Origin: Phoebastria nigripes
Lineage: Eukaryota > Chordata > Aves > Procellariiformes > Diomedeidae
NCBI GenBank assembly: GCA_035582835.1
Contig: JAYKAV010003062.1
Location: 197,720 to 261,719, forward strand
Direction of reading: 5' to 3'
Length of the DNA: 64,000 bases
Shown here: positions 1 through 11,388 of the stretch, one piece after another
Position numbering within the stretch: the stretch's first letter is position 1
Layout: each line of letters starts with the position of its first letter
Translations under genes and position numbers: made by a program
Notes under the pieces: model-generated
The model's input: the letters and a program-made list of their open reading frames with translations, nothing else
Told to the model about the DNA's origin: nothing
The model's database searches: none

Positions 1-336
1 TGACGTCATGCTCAGTATATAAAGCTGGGGGAAGAAGAAGGAAGGGGGGGATGTTTGGAGTGATGGTGTTTGTCTTCACAAGTAACCGTTACGCGTGATG
101 GAGCCCTGCTTTCCTAGCGATGGCCGAACACCTGCCTGCCGATGGGAAGTAGTGAATGAATTCCTTGTTTTGCTTTGCTTGCGTGCGCGGCTTTTGCTTT
201 ACCTATTAAACTGTCTTTATCTCAACCCATGAGTTTTCTCACTTTTACCCTTCCGATTCTCTCCCCCATCCCACCTGGGGGGAGTGAGCGAGCGGCTGNG
301 TGGTGCTTAGTTGCTGGCTGGGGTTAAACCACGACA
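1..336 (+). mobile_element. Avian endogenous retrovirus LTR, 5' end cut by window edge
   Basis: In plus orientation this stretch has the order of parts of a retroviral LTR. A perfect CRE palindrome TGACGTCA lies at 1-8, a TATA box TATATAAA at 16-23, an ATTAAA polyadenylation signal at 205-210, and the end is ...TTAAACCACGACA at 323-336, closing on the canonical CA. The overall sequence matches a common bird LTR type as I remember it; I do not assign a family name. Directly after 336 there is no tRNA primer-binding site, so this is either a solo LTR or a 3' LTR whose provirus lies left of the window. It runs opposite to CACNB2. One ambiguous base lies at 299. No retroviral coding sequence is visible inside the window. 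Confidence 0.85.
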
Positions 337-3099
337 AAATGCTAAATCCATAGGAATTTTTTCTTCATACAAAAATAAAAGCATGTGGAATTCACTCCTG
401 CAAAGTCTCAAATCTAAAAGCTGTGTCAGTATATAAAAAAGGAGGATAAGATACTTTTATAAGTAAATAATACCACACACAATACTTTCTAATTTTAAAA
501 AGCAATAGTGGAAATCTTGGTAGTGAAGTGTCCAGCTCTCAAGGTGCTGGCTGGGGTGAGCAATTCTCTGTAATTCACCTGTGCATGGAGTGCCAAAGGA
601 AACACAAATATGAATTAAATGCAAAGCAGAATTATGGCCATGCATTAAAGCCCCAAAAGATTCAGGAGTGACTATGATGCAGTGTATGTTTCTTCATGCA
701 GGAAGGAATCCTTCATCTTTGTATGTACTGAGTTTTAATGAATGTAGCCTAATAATGAAAATAAATTTCCCTCATACTGCAGTACTTTTCACCATTGCCC
801 ATGTACATTTTGAACTGAGGTTTTTCTTGTTTGAGCCCTCTCAGCAGCACAAATTGGAGAACACTCCTCGCAGACAAGAAGAGGACAGCATTGATCCAAC
901 ACGGCATTACTATGCAGGCAAAAGTTATCGGAGATTAACTTAGATTTCTTTATTTCTAGCAACCAGTTAGGTATAAAATGTAAAAGCAATACTGCATTTT
1001 ATAGTCAAATATGTTTTTTTACTTTTAATCTGTATAAATAATTAAATTTTGGACATTTCAGTTCTCCCAGCATTAACTAAGGGAGCACCAAATTTACTGA
1101 AGGAGCAGTATCTGGTGGGATACAGAACCCTGGAGAGCAAGCAGGGCATGGCCACGGAAGAGGGAGGGGGAGGACGCAGCTGTGCAGGAAAGGGCCACTC
1201 CTCACGGGACCCTCCTGAAGAGGTTCGACCTGCCCAGACGCAACAGCCGTTGCCAAACGCAGGACCAGCAAGTCCAAGTCAGGCTCCCTGGGGGTCCCTT
1301 CCCACCTCTCCATCCCAGCAGTGCACCTGGCCCGGGCGCAGGGTCCCTTCCACAACCCAGCTCTGGCTAGCACCACTAGACAGTCAACTTTCCTTAACTG
1401 CTTAGGGAGAAAACCAGGTATTTTTCAAGGCAATTAGCACAGAGTGGCTGTTCTATTCCACCAGAAGCTGCAAGAACAACCTCATTTTAATCTGTATTTC
1501 CATTCCTCAGCACTACATGCAGCCACAGACAATATAACAATTCAGCTGAGCTAAGTTTCCTTTTAAGGCATTTCTGGAGATCCAGAAAAGTTCAGGAAAC
1601 TTCTTCTTCCTCATTATCTTCCATGCATATTTACCTCTAAGTCTAAGTTGTGCTGTGAGGAAAAAAGCATAAATTATAACAGAAAATCTGCTAGCACTGT
1701 GTTTCTGGTTCATATGGAAACAGGGGAAAGACTTGATGTGAAGTCTGAGATTACCAGCTCGTTCGAAATGCACATGGAATAGATGACCATACAAAATCAT
1801 TTAATCTAACCAAACTGAGCCATATTTTCCAGGGCTTCCAGACTCACCAGAGAATGCTGATGGTTTTCTATTGCCAGGATTCTGTGCCTGTTCATCCCTA
1901 CTTTTGTGACAAGACAGAGCAGAGCAATTCTTTTGCACTATCATCACATAGCAAACATATTTTCTTCACTATATACAGTTTGACTCCAAATTATCCCTTT
2001 TTTTTTTTTTTTGGTGTTTCATATATAAGGAAAATTATGATCATTAGTCATCAGTATAAAGGCACTAAAAGTCCATTTGTTGCGTTTCCTTAGTCTCTGT
2101 CCACCTATATTTCCACCTGTGTATTAGGAATATTTCTTGCTTCTGCAAAGCACCTGCGCTAGCAAAATCATTGTGCATTATCAATCATAACTACTGAGGG
2201 ACTTTTCAATAATCTAAAACGGGGCAAAGATGTAATTTCAAATGCATGGCTAGGTTGCTCTCATCCTTAAGCTAACTTTCTAGTTGTTCTGCTATAAATT
2301 TGCATTTCCAGATGGACCATTTTGTGACAAAGCACAATGGAATATGAGCAGAAGCTGGGAAATCTCGTAAAATGAGGGAATCATTCAGAAGGGAGCAGTG
2401 GGCTGCTAAGGAAGGCCTGCATGGGAAAGTTACCAAGTTATTTGCTTTGGGCTGTCTTGCAAGGAGCAAAGAAAGAACAAGAGTTTAGGTGTTTGAAACT
2501 GTAAAACTTGAAGATTTTCAAAGCAAAACCACAGAAAAAGAAAACCAATGCAGCAAACGCAAAGCACCTTTTTTGACAGTTGCTATGTGCATCTTGAAGG
2601 CTATCATGTCAGTTCTTCAGTATGTAACTGTTAACAACAAAATATTGTCTGTGCCAGGGAAGTAACTTCAGTGAAAAAAGGAGACCTAAGGATTTTGGGG
2701 TTTTTTTGAGATTAAGTCACACAAATAAAAGAGAATCAACCCTTGTCTGCTAAATCACAATGAAACCTCAGAGTGCTAGAATGGTAAAACCCACAGCTAT
2801 TGTAAATTCATATATGCAGATGGAGATTTTTAAAGCTCCAAGTAAGTGATAGTTATTAGAGAGGAAAAGCACTTGCTTTCCAAACTTCATTAATTTGATT
2901 GTAAGGAATTTGTGCCATTGCTTTTATGAGAAAGTATTTCAAAGAACATTCAATTTCTTATATACAGTTACCCTATTTACGTAACATTTGTATAAGGCTT
3001 TGACAATGAGAAGCGTTATCTTAACATTAAGAAATAGTAGCACTATTACTCAACTAGACCCTTAAAGTGAGATTCATTTACTCCTTTAGTTTTACTTAC
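337..3099. other. CACNB2: CACNB2 intron (downstream of the SH3-opening exon), partial
   Basis: Non-coding, AT-rich DNA with short homopolymer runs, for example a T run near 2000. A GC-richer block with scattered CpGs spans about 1130-1390; both strands stay open there for roughly 100 codons, but neither translation resembles a known protein. The next CACNB2 exon of the family, expected to begin KFNNDWW, is not found here, so this intron continues beyond the left edge. Confidence 0.7.
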
Positions 3100-3222
3100 T
3101 TCTTTAACATGAAGAAAATCTTTAGCCTCAAATGAGATGGCCATGCCTGGGACTGGAACATCGTCATCGTGAGCTGCACTGTACCCAACATTTGTCCGAA
3201 CTGCAAATGCAACAGGTTTTGT
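3100..3222 (-). CDS. CACNB2: CACNB2 exon: start of the SH3 domain (41 codons)
   Basis: Internal coding exon of the calcium channel beta-2 subunit, the cytosolic protein that binds the alpha-1 subunit and promotes surface expression and gating of high-voltage-activated calcium channels. The 41-residue translation begins [20 protein letters not shown] and ends AKDFLHVKE, the first strands of the conserved SH3 domain. Paralogue choice: the SAAH and [20 protein letters not shown] segments fit beta-2. CACNB1 has VQGVAITFEPKDFLHIKE and CACNB4 has VPSTAISFDAKDFLHIKE, as I recall them. The acceptor is TTTCGTTTTGCAG just above 3222 and the donor is GAA|GTAAGT just below 3100, both near consensus. Length is 123 bases, phase 0 at both ends. 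Compared with the mammalian protein as remembered, Gly replaces Ser in NVSYS and Asp replaces Glu in the acidic run; both are conservative. Confidence 0.95.
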
Positions 3223-4482
3223 CTGCAAAACGAAAGATAAACAGCATGAAGATTTCCCATGCAAACACATGCATATGTACACACACACACACAGAGGATG
3301 ATTTCTGCAAATTATCTTTTTTAAATCATAACAATGATAAAGAACACTCAAAACATCCATGTAAAACATTATGAACTGTCATGTTTACTTACCTCAGTTA
3401 TTTAATATCAACACATTTGACAGAATACAAGATTTTTATCTAGCTACTAGTGTTCTGAAATAATTTGGGATAAGTCAAATCAGTAATCATTAAAGAGTTG
3501 GCAATCCATACACTATGCTCAGTTACGATGGCATTGCACAGCAGATCTTCATTTGGCTAAGATTTATTAGAGATTTCTAACCACAGTTCTGTACTGAGGT
3601 GGTCACGCCTCACACTTGTGTTGCAGTATTTTTAAGAGGTGCGCTTGAATTTGCATGGAGTGTTTTATCCTGCTTTCATGGCAATTACTGGGCCCCTGTC
3701 AAAGTCAGAAGGGAATGAGAAGAAGGGAATCAGATTTCAGGTTACTAGTACTTGAAGTTTAAATTGCAATGGTTTACTATGCTTTGCTAATAAACAAAGA
3801 GATATAATATAAATTTGTATAATAATGAGAATTTATGTATACCATTTCAAAGTAAAACTCATGAAATTCAAACATGGTATAATGGCCAAACCTATTGTAA
3901 TTTGGCTCCACTGCCTATGGAAGGAAGAATTATAAGAAGAATGAGGCACTTTTTTAGGCATTCATATTCAAACCTGAGATCTCAACATTGGCACTAAGCA
4001 GTTACCTAACCCTGGATGGACATAAAAATTAAGTACATCCTCCTTGGCTGAGCTGAAAGTCCCTATGGACTTGCAGTTCTGCTGCCATGCTTGCTCAGAG
4101 CTACCGCATGCTACGAAGGAGCACGTGCCAGCCCCCACCTAGTCTTCAGGGAAATCACGAATTAGGAAGAGTGGTGCCAGGGGCTGCCAGTGACCCCTGA
4201 GCAAGACATCTCACTGCAGAGCCATTCTGAGAGTGTGGTAATGTGCCCTCAGATCATAAGGTTGTTACCGAATACCAGCCACAGAGAGATCTGCTGGTTC
4301 CCATAATTCATACTACAACCTACACCGGTAGTTGGTATCAGTGAGTTACAGGATTTTCAAGAAGCAGTTGCAGGAGGAGTCAGCCTCCTGCACAGCTTCT
4401 CCTTCCAAGCCCCACCATGCTGAACACCTTTCTGCACAGGTACGGTTAAGCAGGTAGTAAAAGCTGCCATCCAGCTCAGCCC

Positions 4483-4500
4483 AGCCTATAGCTATAGGCT
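4483..4500. repeat. 18-base perfect palindrome
   Basis: AGCCTATAGCTATAGGCT reads identically on both strands. It is followed at once by a further CTATAGCTATA echo, so the local sequence is a run of overlapping TATAGC units. Confidence 0.9.
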
Positions 4501-7500
4501 ATAGCTATACCTCATTTTCTGAGAGGTACAACCAGAATACAGGAGAACAACCTTTATTCTGGTTTATTCTACTCCAAACAACACGTTGAGCTTGCTCTCC
4601 TGACAGAGGATATCACACAGTCTACCTGGGACCCACCATTGTCCTACCCCAGGCTAAACTTTCAGCTCACCCCAAAATCCTCCACACTGCTCTTATGATC
4701 TAGTCTGAAGTCCCTATACATTACGGCTGGTAAAATATTTTTAAAGACGTGAACTGAGTCTCAGAGGTGCTCACGAGTGATTGAGGAAGGCGTGACATAA
4801 CTTTTCATCTTAAAATATACTAAAACTTCTACCAGACAACAATTTTAGCTTTATTAGTTGGTACCCATCATCACTTTGGCTTGGCTAAAAATATGGTATT
4901 TTGCTGAGATGACAAGCAAAAAAACGTATCTCATTTCCTACGTAAGGAATTGCTTCCATTTATGCTCGAAAAAGAGGATACAAAAATTCATCCCCTACTT
5001 CATGACAGCAAACCTGAATACCTGAAACCAAAAATCGTGCCATGTTTTTCTGATTACCAAAAATCCCTGCCTGCTCCATCCAGGATTACTCTGACAACTT
5101 GCATAGTGCTAGAGGACAGAAATCTGCCACATTAGAATACGTGACAAAATAATGAGGGAGACATATAAATAATTCTAAAGACAATATCATGCCACCTGGC
5201 CTGGGAAGGACAGTTGGAAATAAAGGGAGAGAAGGTTCCCTGTTGCTTAATTTAGGCCTAATGTGCTGTAAAAGCCACAGGGTTCCAATAAAGCAGATTT
5301 TAAAACTCTTTAAATAGGCCTGTATTTGAATGAACTACCACAGTCAAACAATTTACATCTAAGTGCACATTCTAGGAAGGCTTTTTAATTTAGAAGGAGA
5401 AACAATAAGCTTTTTCATAACAGTGGGGTCAAGAGAGTCTCTGTGTCCAGAAGTGAAAGAGGCAGTTTCAATGGAAATAAATTTTGGAAGGGGATTGCAG
5501 AATGGGCTTCATGTTTATGTGGTATTCTGGATCTAAATATGTATTTGTACAAAACGATGATCAGGAAATTATTGGAAAAGGACTTTATCTCATCTGTTCT
5601 TTCTTCCGGAATTAGTGGAAAAATCATAAGAATCTTAAGAAAGGTTGGGTAGAAGGGCTCTAAAGACTGAAACTGGTACCATTTAAACAGGCACTTATTT
5701 AAACTGGAAAGCCTATGGCAGACTAAAAAATTAAATACAGCTGAATACATTTATGGGTTGACATAACACATCCCAAGAGTTCAATGTCTTTCTTGGTGTT
5801 TAGCCACAATTAGAATATTGCAAATAGTTGACTGCTTTTCTTTCCAGGTCACCTGTTCTAGAAAAAAAAATAATAAATTAACAAATTAGAGTACTATGTG
5901 AAACGCAATAATAAAATAAATAAGGCAGTAATTTTTAAAGTGTCTGTTTTCTTTCAACAAGGAAAATTCTATTGCTGTTGGTACATGCTCGAGATGTTAC
6001 TCAATGGATGTAGGTTATATAAACAACTTGATTATATTTGCACTGTGCAACACAAAAAAGTTAAAATCAGAAATAATATTTAAAAAATACACAGACACAA
6101 CTGGTAAGTGGATCAAATTCATCCATTAACAGGAAAAATATGCAGAAAAATTTGTATAACAAGAGGGAATTGGTTTAGATGAGGTTACTAGATGTTCTTA
6201 TTAGCTACCACCCTATGTTAGAAAATGACAGCCACAATTTTTTTGTATATAAAAAAACACAATCAAAAACCAATAGCTGGCTTTACTCATTGTGTTGGGC
6301 ATCTTTCTCATACCCTGAATTCTTCCAGCGTGCTGCAAAAGGAGTTTAGGCACCTAACACCAACTTCTGGACGCCAGTATGAGAGAAAGGTATGTAAATG
6401 CTAGGCACACATTTCCCTTAAAAAGCCCTTAATAAGTTCACCTTGTCATTACACAGATGAACTGTTAGAAGGGCATCGAGATATGATTATGCATTCATGA
6501 TTACAGTTCTGAAAATGGGCATTTATGAGAATGATCATCCAAAAAATAAAATTTGGTGATTCCTCCACATCAATTTAAAAACCTTGCAGTGTTGATGCAA
6601 CACGGGTATGATGACTTCCTAGCAGCTCAAATTCATATCTTACTCAACTCCTCTACAATTCTCTCAGTTGTTACTAGCATTCAGTCACCCTACATAAAAG
6701 ATAGCTAACTACTACAGAACTAGGCACACCACAAAGAAAAAAAGTAGTCACACAGGCACTGAATTCAGTGATATCATGTATCTTCCTTAAAAATAAAAGA
6801 TAACATAAATTACTGGGGTTTAATATTCATCCAAACCCCCACAACTTTCCTGAATTTAAAAATTAGAGACTAACAGAGTTGATGCTTTCTAGGCTATTAC
6901 TCATTTCAATACTGAAAATACAGATATGAATAAGCATTAAATTGTCAAATCTCCTAAATAATACTTCATCATTAAATAGTACAGCATGGAATAAATAATT
7001 CATTGTTATTAAGAATGATCTTTTTGTAAAGCATAGTAAGAAATGTAGAAATGTATCTCAGAACAAGAATGGAAATATTAAGGAACAATCTTTTCCAAAC
7101 ACTGATGGGGGGATAATATGCTTGCTTATCCATTCTCACATTTGCTATATCCTCTAGCAAATATAAAAAATGCTCAACAGACTATTGTGACTTACTCCTA
7201 ATAGTATCAGTGGATGAAAGACTTTAGGCTGACTAAAGACTTTAAAATCTCTGCTGCATTGCAACAAACAGACATCTTCAGCAAGTTAATGTCCTTGACA
7301 TACTTCTCAGAAGTGATCTAAAATTTCCTATTAGAAGGCAACGCCTGACTACCCAAGAAAAAGAGAAAAATGGAAACTACTCCAGAACTATCTTAACATG
7401 AAAAATACGTAGCAGGTAAAAAAATCCTCTGTCATTTTCTGTTATAAAAAAATGAATATAAAAACTCTGAGCACAAAAACAAAGCAGAACATTGAGCTAC

Positions 7501-7765
7501 AGATAGTCACAGAAATGGTATGTCCCATTTTAGATACTTGTCATACTGGTAGAAAGGGAGACTGAATTACCATGGGATTAGACTACAATAATTCATCTAA
7601 TTGAATATTTAAAACTAATTAATTTATAAAAGTTAAATGCTAGCCTTTTTACATAAATAATTCTGAAAGTTTCATAGAACTGTCAAATTAACTACTTTTT
7701 CTTTTCTTGAACTACATTGTCTTGAACTAAAAAATTCCAGTTGTTATGTAATTAGGACCTTATGT

Positions 7766-7807
7766 AAAAAAAAAATCTTTTTTTTTTTTTTTAACATATG
7801 CATATGT
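7766..7807. repeat. A-run/T-run inverted repeat followed by a 14-base palindrome
   Basis: A run of ten A is separated by TC from a run of about fourteen T, forming a potential snapback. The perfect palindrome ACATATGCATATGT follows at 7794-7807. Confidence 0.8.
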
Positions 7808-10125
7808 ATATTTTAAAATATATCTAGCATTTGCTTACATATTCTACAGTTCTAAAATTAGACTGGGTCAAAACAGTTAAGCACTTTCTGTTCATTCTCT
7901 AAATCTCCATGAAAATGTGATGGCAGTTCAGCACTCAGTTAATCCACAGGCTGGACTACAAGGACAGATGCTCCCAGACGTTAAACAGTTTAACATTTCA
8001 TCTCTCTCAAGAGAAACAACATAGCTTGAAAAAGTTCACTTATCTTCAGAATGAACATTTCCACCTTGTTTTCCTTTTTTCCCCCGTAAAAATATATTCA
8101 TTCAACAAACCAAATAACCCCACACGGAGAACAATAACCAGACCATGACCATTACCATCATCTGTACCACTAAGGCAGCTGGGAACACACTCTGGAGTGG
8201 GGTTCTTCATGAACCAATTTCAGCTTCTGATTTAAACTGAGAATATGAATCAACGAGAATATATTCACCAACTGTTAAACCAACTTTGGCTGTAGGCTTT
8301 TGGTAACAAACATAAATTAAAGTGAGACTAGGGAGACCTTATTTAATTTTCTCTTTTTCCATCTGGATCTCACTTCTTCCTTTTGGTTCACAAGTTATAT
8401 TCACTTTATACATCTTCATGCCAACCCTCATTACTAAGTCAATACTATTTACAGTATTATTATACTCTGTTACTTATATTCCCTCACTCTTGTTTTATGA
8501 CTAACTTACATTCAATGCATAGACAAGCATTTGCACATTGTATCTGTCTCAGTCAATTTGTCAGTTTAAACGAGTTTGCACCTGCTTGGCTGAATTTGTA
8601 TTTGAGAAATATTTCACCCAATAATAGAGCAAAATAATACAATCTGTTTTTCTAGAACTCATTTCAGATTTTTTATGCTGTGCCATAAACCCAGTGGATG
8701 CAGCCTCTGGGGATCCCAGCCAAGGAGGCAAATTTTCTGACACAGAATTTGCACACAGAACAGGTCATCTCCCTCACGGCCACTAATTTTGGGAATGTTG
8801 CTTGATAATCGAGGTATGTCTATTCCCCATCCATTACCAGAACGTAGAAAAACAGATTAGAGCATTCTCCAAACCACTTCCATTTACACCTGAGGCTGTC
8901 CTGTGTGAAGCAATGACTCTAGGGCTACAGAAATACAAGCAAGGCTTAAGGCTGCCTTTACTTCAGCAGTAGGTGATGAGGATCTAGGGTCTCTGACCCA
9001 TCTCATTTCTCACTCTGTTACATCATTACCACAGTAGAGGTACACTGCATTTACACCAGCTTACATGAAACAGAATGCTGATCGGAATGCATCTTTTATG
9101 AAGGCAATGCCAGCTAAGTCAAGAACTGACTCAGAAAATTACTCCAGTTATCATTTTGACAAAGTCCTGGTCAAAGTTGGCATCTGTGTTAAAGTCTGGA
9201 AAATTTGTCTCAAAGCAAGTCTCCTCCCTCAGCATTTCTACATAATGCTACGCATCCTTCATCATATCCGCTTTTCACAAATGCCTGTAACCTTATCCTG
9301 AAAGCAAGGAATTATTTTTCTCTAATGGGTCCCTCTCGAAACACTACCAGGTTTGCACTCACGAAAATTTAAAACACTACGAAATTTTTTTCAGCTGAGG
9401 AAAGATGATACTACTACTGAACTTTTCATTAATAGTCTCGGTAGGAAGTAAATATGTCAAACAATGACCTACATTTGGCACTATTTCCACAGAGTAGCCC
9501 TGTACGTAGTGTCTGGGCCATAAGCAATATTAATATCCCACATAGGACAAAGATCAATAGCAATGTGATGGCCTGATAACTGCAGTCTTAAAATATGTCA
9601 CTTTATTTTGCCCTGCTGTTGACTGAGTCAAATATATAAAGCAAAAGCAGTTCAAAACCCAGATGTTTTACAGAATTACACGGTTTTCATGATTATTTTA
9701 AAGAAGTTTACAATGTTATGAAATATATACTGTCACAAAAGCAGCTCAAGAATGGGAAAAAAAATAATAAAAGAACTTTCCTATTTTAATTTTTTTATTT
9801 TGTACACTAATTTATACATCTGTTACACAAGAAACAAAAATCAAACCCACGTGAGTACACAAACAATTCACAGGAAATTTACATCCCAAATGCTGATTAT
9901 TGCTGGAGCCTTGTTACAGGTAAGTAATTGTCCAATCTTTAAAAATAGCATCTGCTCAGCAATCTCATTGCTAAGGAAGCAACAACAATTCACGGATGTC
10001 CCAAGAGAAAATTAGAGTATACCTGCTGTCACTAAAAGTAGCAATCAATAATATGACTTCCCAGCAAAGATCAGGCCTTCTTTTATTGGCGTGGGTGTAT
10101 GTATCAAACAAGTCTGGCAGCAAGA

Positions 10126-10318
10126 CAGAACCACAGAATAATTGAGGTTGGAAGGGGCCTCTGGAGTCACCTAGTCCAACCCCTGCCCAAAGCATGTCTG
10201 GTTAGATCAGGCTGCTCAGGGCTGTGTCCAGGTGAGTCTTGAGCACCTCCAAGGACAGACACCACCACCTCTCTGTGCATCCTGCTCCAGTATTTGACCA
10301 CCCTCATGGTAAAAAACT
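10126..10318 (-). mobile_element. CR1 LINE 3'-end fragment, 5' truncated
   Basis: On the plus strand the stretch reads ACCACAGAATAATTGAGGTTGG, then TAGTCCAACCCCTGCC, and later CTCCAAGGACAGACACCACC. This is the reverse complement of the bird CR1 3' end, so the element lies on the minus strand, the same orientation as CACNB2. No intact reverse-transcriptase frame remains. Of the CR1 copies here it is one of the shorter, at about 190 bases. Confidence 0.85.
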
Positions 10319-11218
10319 ATACAGGAACTATGGTTCACTCATATATCTACGAGTGAGGGACATAAAAATCTATAATGGACAGCAAATACTGGATTTTATA
10401 CTCCAGTACAAGGAAAATGAAGTGTTATTACAAGTGGAAATCACCAATTTTCAGTTTTAATTGTAAGTGGTCTAAAAAGAGGGGTTTTTTAACCACTAGG
10501 TTGGAGTTTTAGTGTGTGTGAGGGGTGGGGCATATACTATTATTTGAGGTTAAGACAGCAGTTGTATTACTTTCCTACAGCAGATAGCACTGCCCTCATA
10601 ACCATCTAATGCCTGAAGCTCAAGTCTTGGATTGCCTGCCTGTGCAAGGTGCCGTACTCAGCACTTCTGACAAAGTGAAGGAGCTGAAAAACAAAAGTAC
10701 AGTGGGAGACCAAAACACAATAAAATTGTAGTTAATAAGTAGCAGCCTGAGTACAACAATGGTATAATGAGATTCAAACTCTTCTGAATTATTAAGGCTT
10801 TTGATAGCATGGATCTCTCCTGAGGGATTTGGGAGAGAAGTGGTCAGCCAGAACATGTAGTTCCGGAGCCAAACTTCATTACTGACTCAGGCTCTGAGAA
10901 ATTATTTGTTCTGAGTACATTTTACCATCTATTTCCAAAACTAAGGCAACATGAACTATGCCCAGCCATTGCCGGTGCTTGCACTGCTACCTTACAAAGG
11001 GTTGGCTCACCAAATTCTTGCCTAGGAAACATCACAACCGCTGCTCTCCGGCGCCCGACACTAATGTGCACCCTCCTGCAAGAGCGGCCAGCAAGGAGAC
11101 GTGCCCATTACACGAGCCACCGCCGCAATCAGCCTTCCTCTTGGACTCTCTGAGCAGGCTGTAAGTGTCGCTGCACAGAAACTCAGCTATTAAAGCTTAA
11201 GTGTTTTTTTTTTCTTAG
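10319..11218. other. CACNB2: CACNB2 large intron, segment 2
   Basis: Mostly plain intronic sequence. A plus-strand open frame from 10958 to 11164 is GC-richer than its surroundings and ends at a TAA inside a good splice-donor-like GCTGTAAGTG. Its 68-residue translation is not recognisable, and the gap of under 60 bases to the next acceptor-like site is shorter than normal vertebrate introns, so I do not call it coding. Confidence 0.5.
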
Positions 11219-11388
11219 GCTCAAGGCCCCTTGGTGAAATTCGCTGAGGAAATCTCTGAATCCTTCCAGTACCTTGGTATCCCTGCTACAGCAATGCCTG
11301 CTCTCGATGTTAAAGAAAAGAAGGAAAATTTAACACATCCAGCTGGTACAAAAGAGAGTCTGCCAGATCCATTTTTTCTTAACAATAG
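11219..11388 (+). other. Exon-like block of unknown identity, antisense to CACNB2
   Basis: A T-rich tract ending TTTCTTAG (to 11218) looks like a strong acceptor, and AATAG|GTAGGC at 11384-11394 is a usable donor. Between them the 170 bases are open in the frame beginning GCT CAA GGC, with 56 complete codons. The peptide starts AQGPLVKFAEEISESFQYLG and ends KESLPDPFFLNN, with a charged lysine/glutamate stretch in the middle. The frame is bounded by stops lying inside the splice signals on both sides, as in a real internal exon. I do not recognise the protein. The minus strand is also open over most of the block, which weakens the case, and no partner exon was identified. It could be an exon of a nested gene, a cryptic or decayed exon, or chance. 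Confidence 0.35.

Larger units (their letters stand above)
3223..10125. other. CACNB2: CACNB2 large intron, segment 1
   Basis: AT-rich intronic DNA without recognisable coding exons. It holds a short CA repeat near 3279-3292, an 18-base perfect palindrome at 4483-4500, and an A-run/T-run pair near 7766-7792 next to a 14-base palindrome. A perfect-consensus splice donor CAG|GTAAGT occurs on the plus strand at 9917-9923, but I see no convincing exon attached to it. Confidence 0.7.

Noticed and set aside
1049..1405. GC-rich block with open frames on both strands
   Set aside because: Proline/glutamine-rich translation typical of GC-rich non-coding DNA. No start context, splice sites or family match.
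9917..9923. Perfect consensus splice donor CAG|GTAAGT on the plus strand
   Set aside because: A single consensus site is expected by chance at roughly this scale, and no acceptor-bounded exon of plausible size precedes it.
10958..11164. Open frame upstream of the exon-like block as its 5' partner exon
   Set aside because: The gap between its donor-like end and the 11218 acceptor is under 60 bases, below normal vertebrate intron length.
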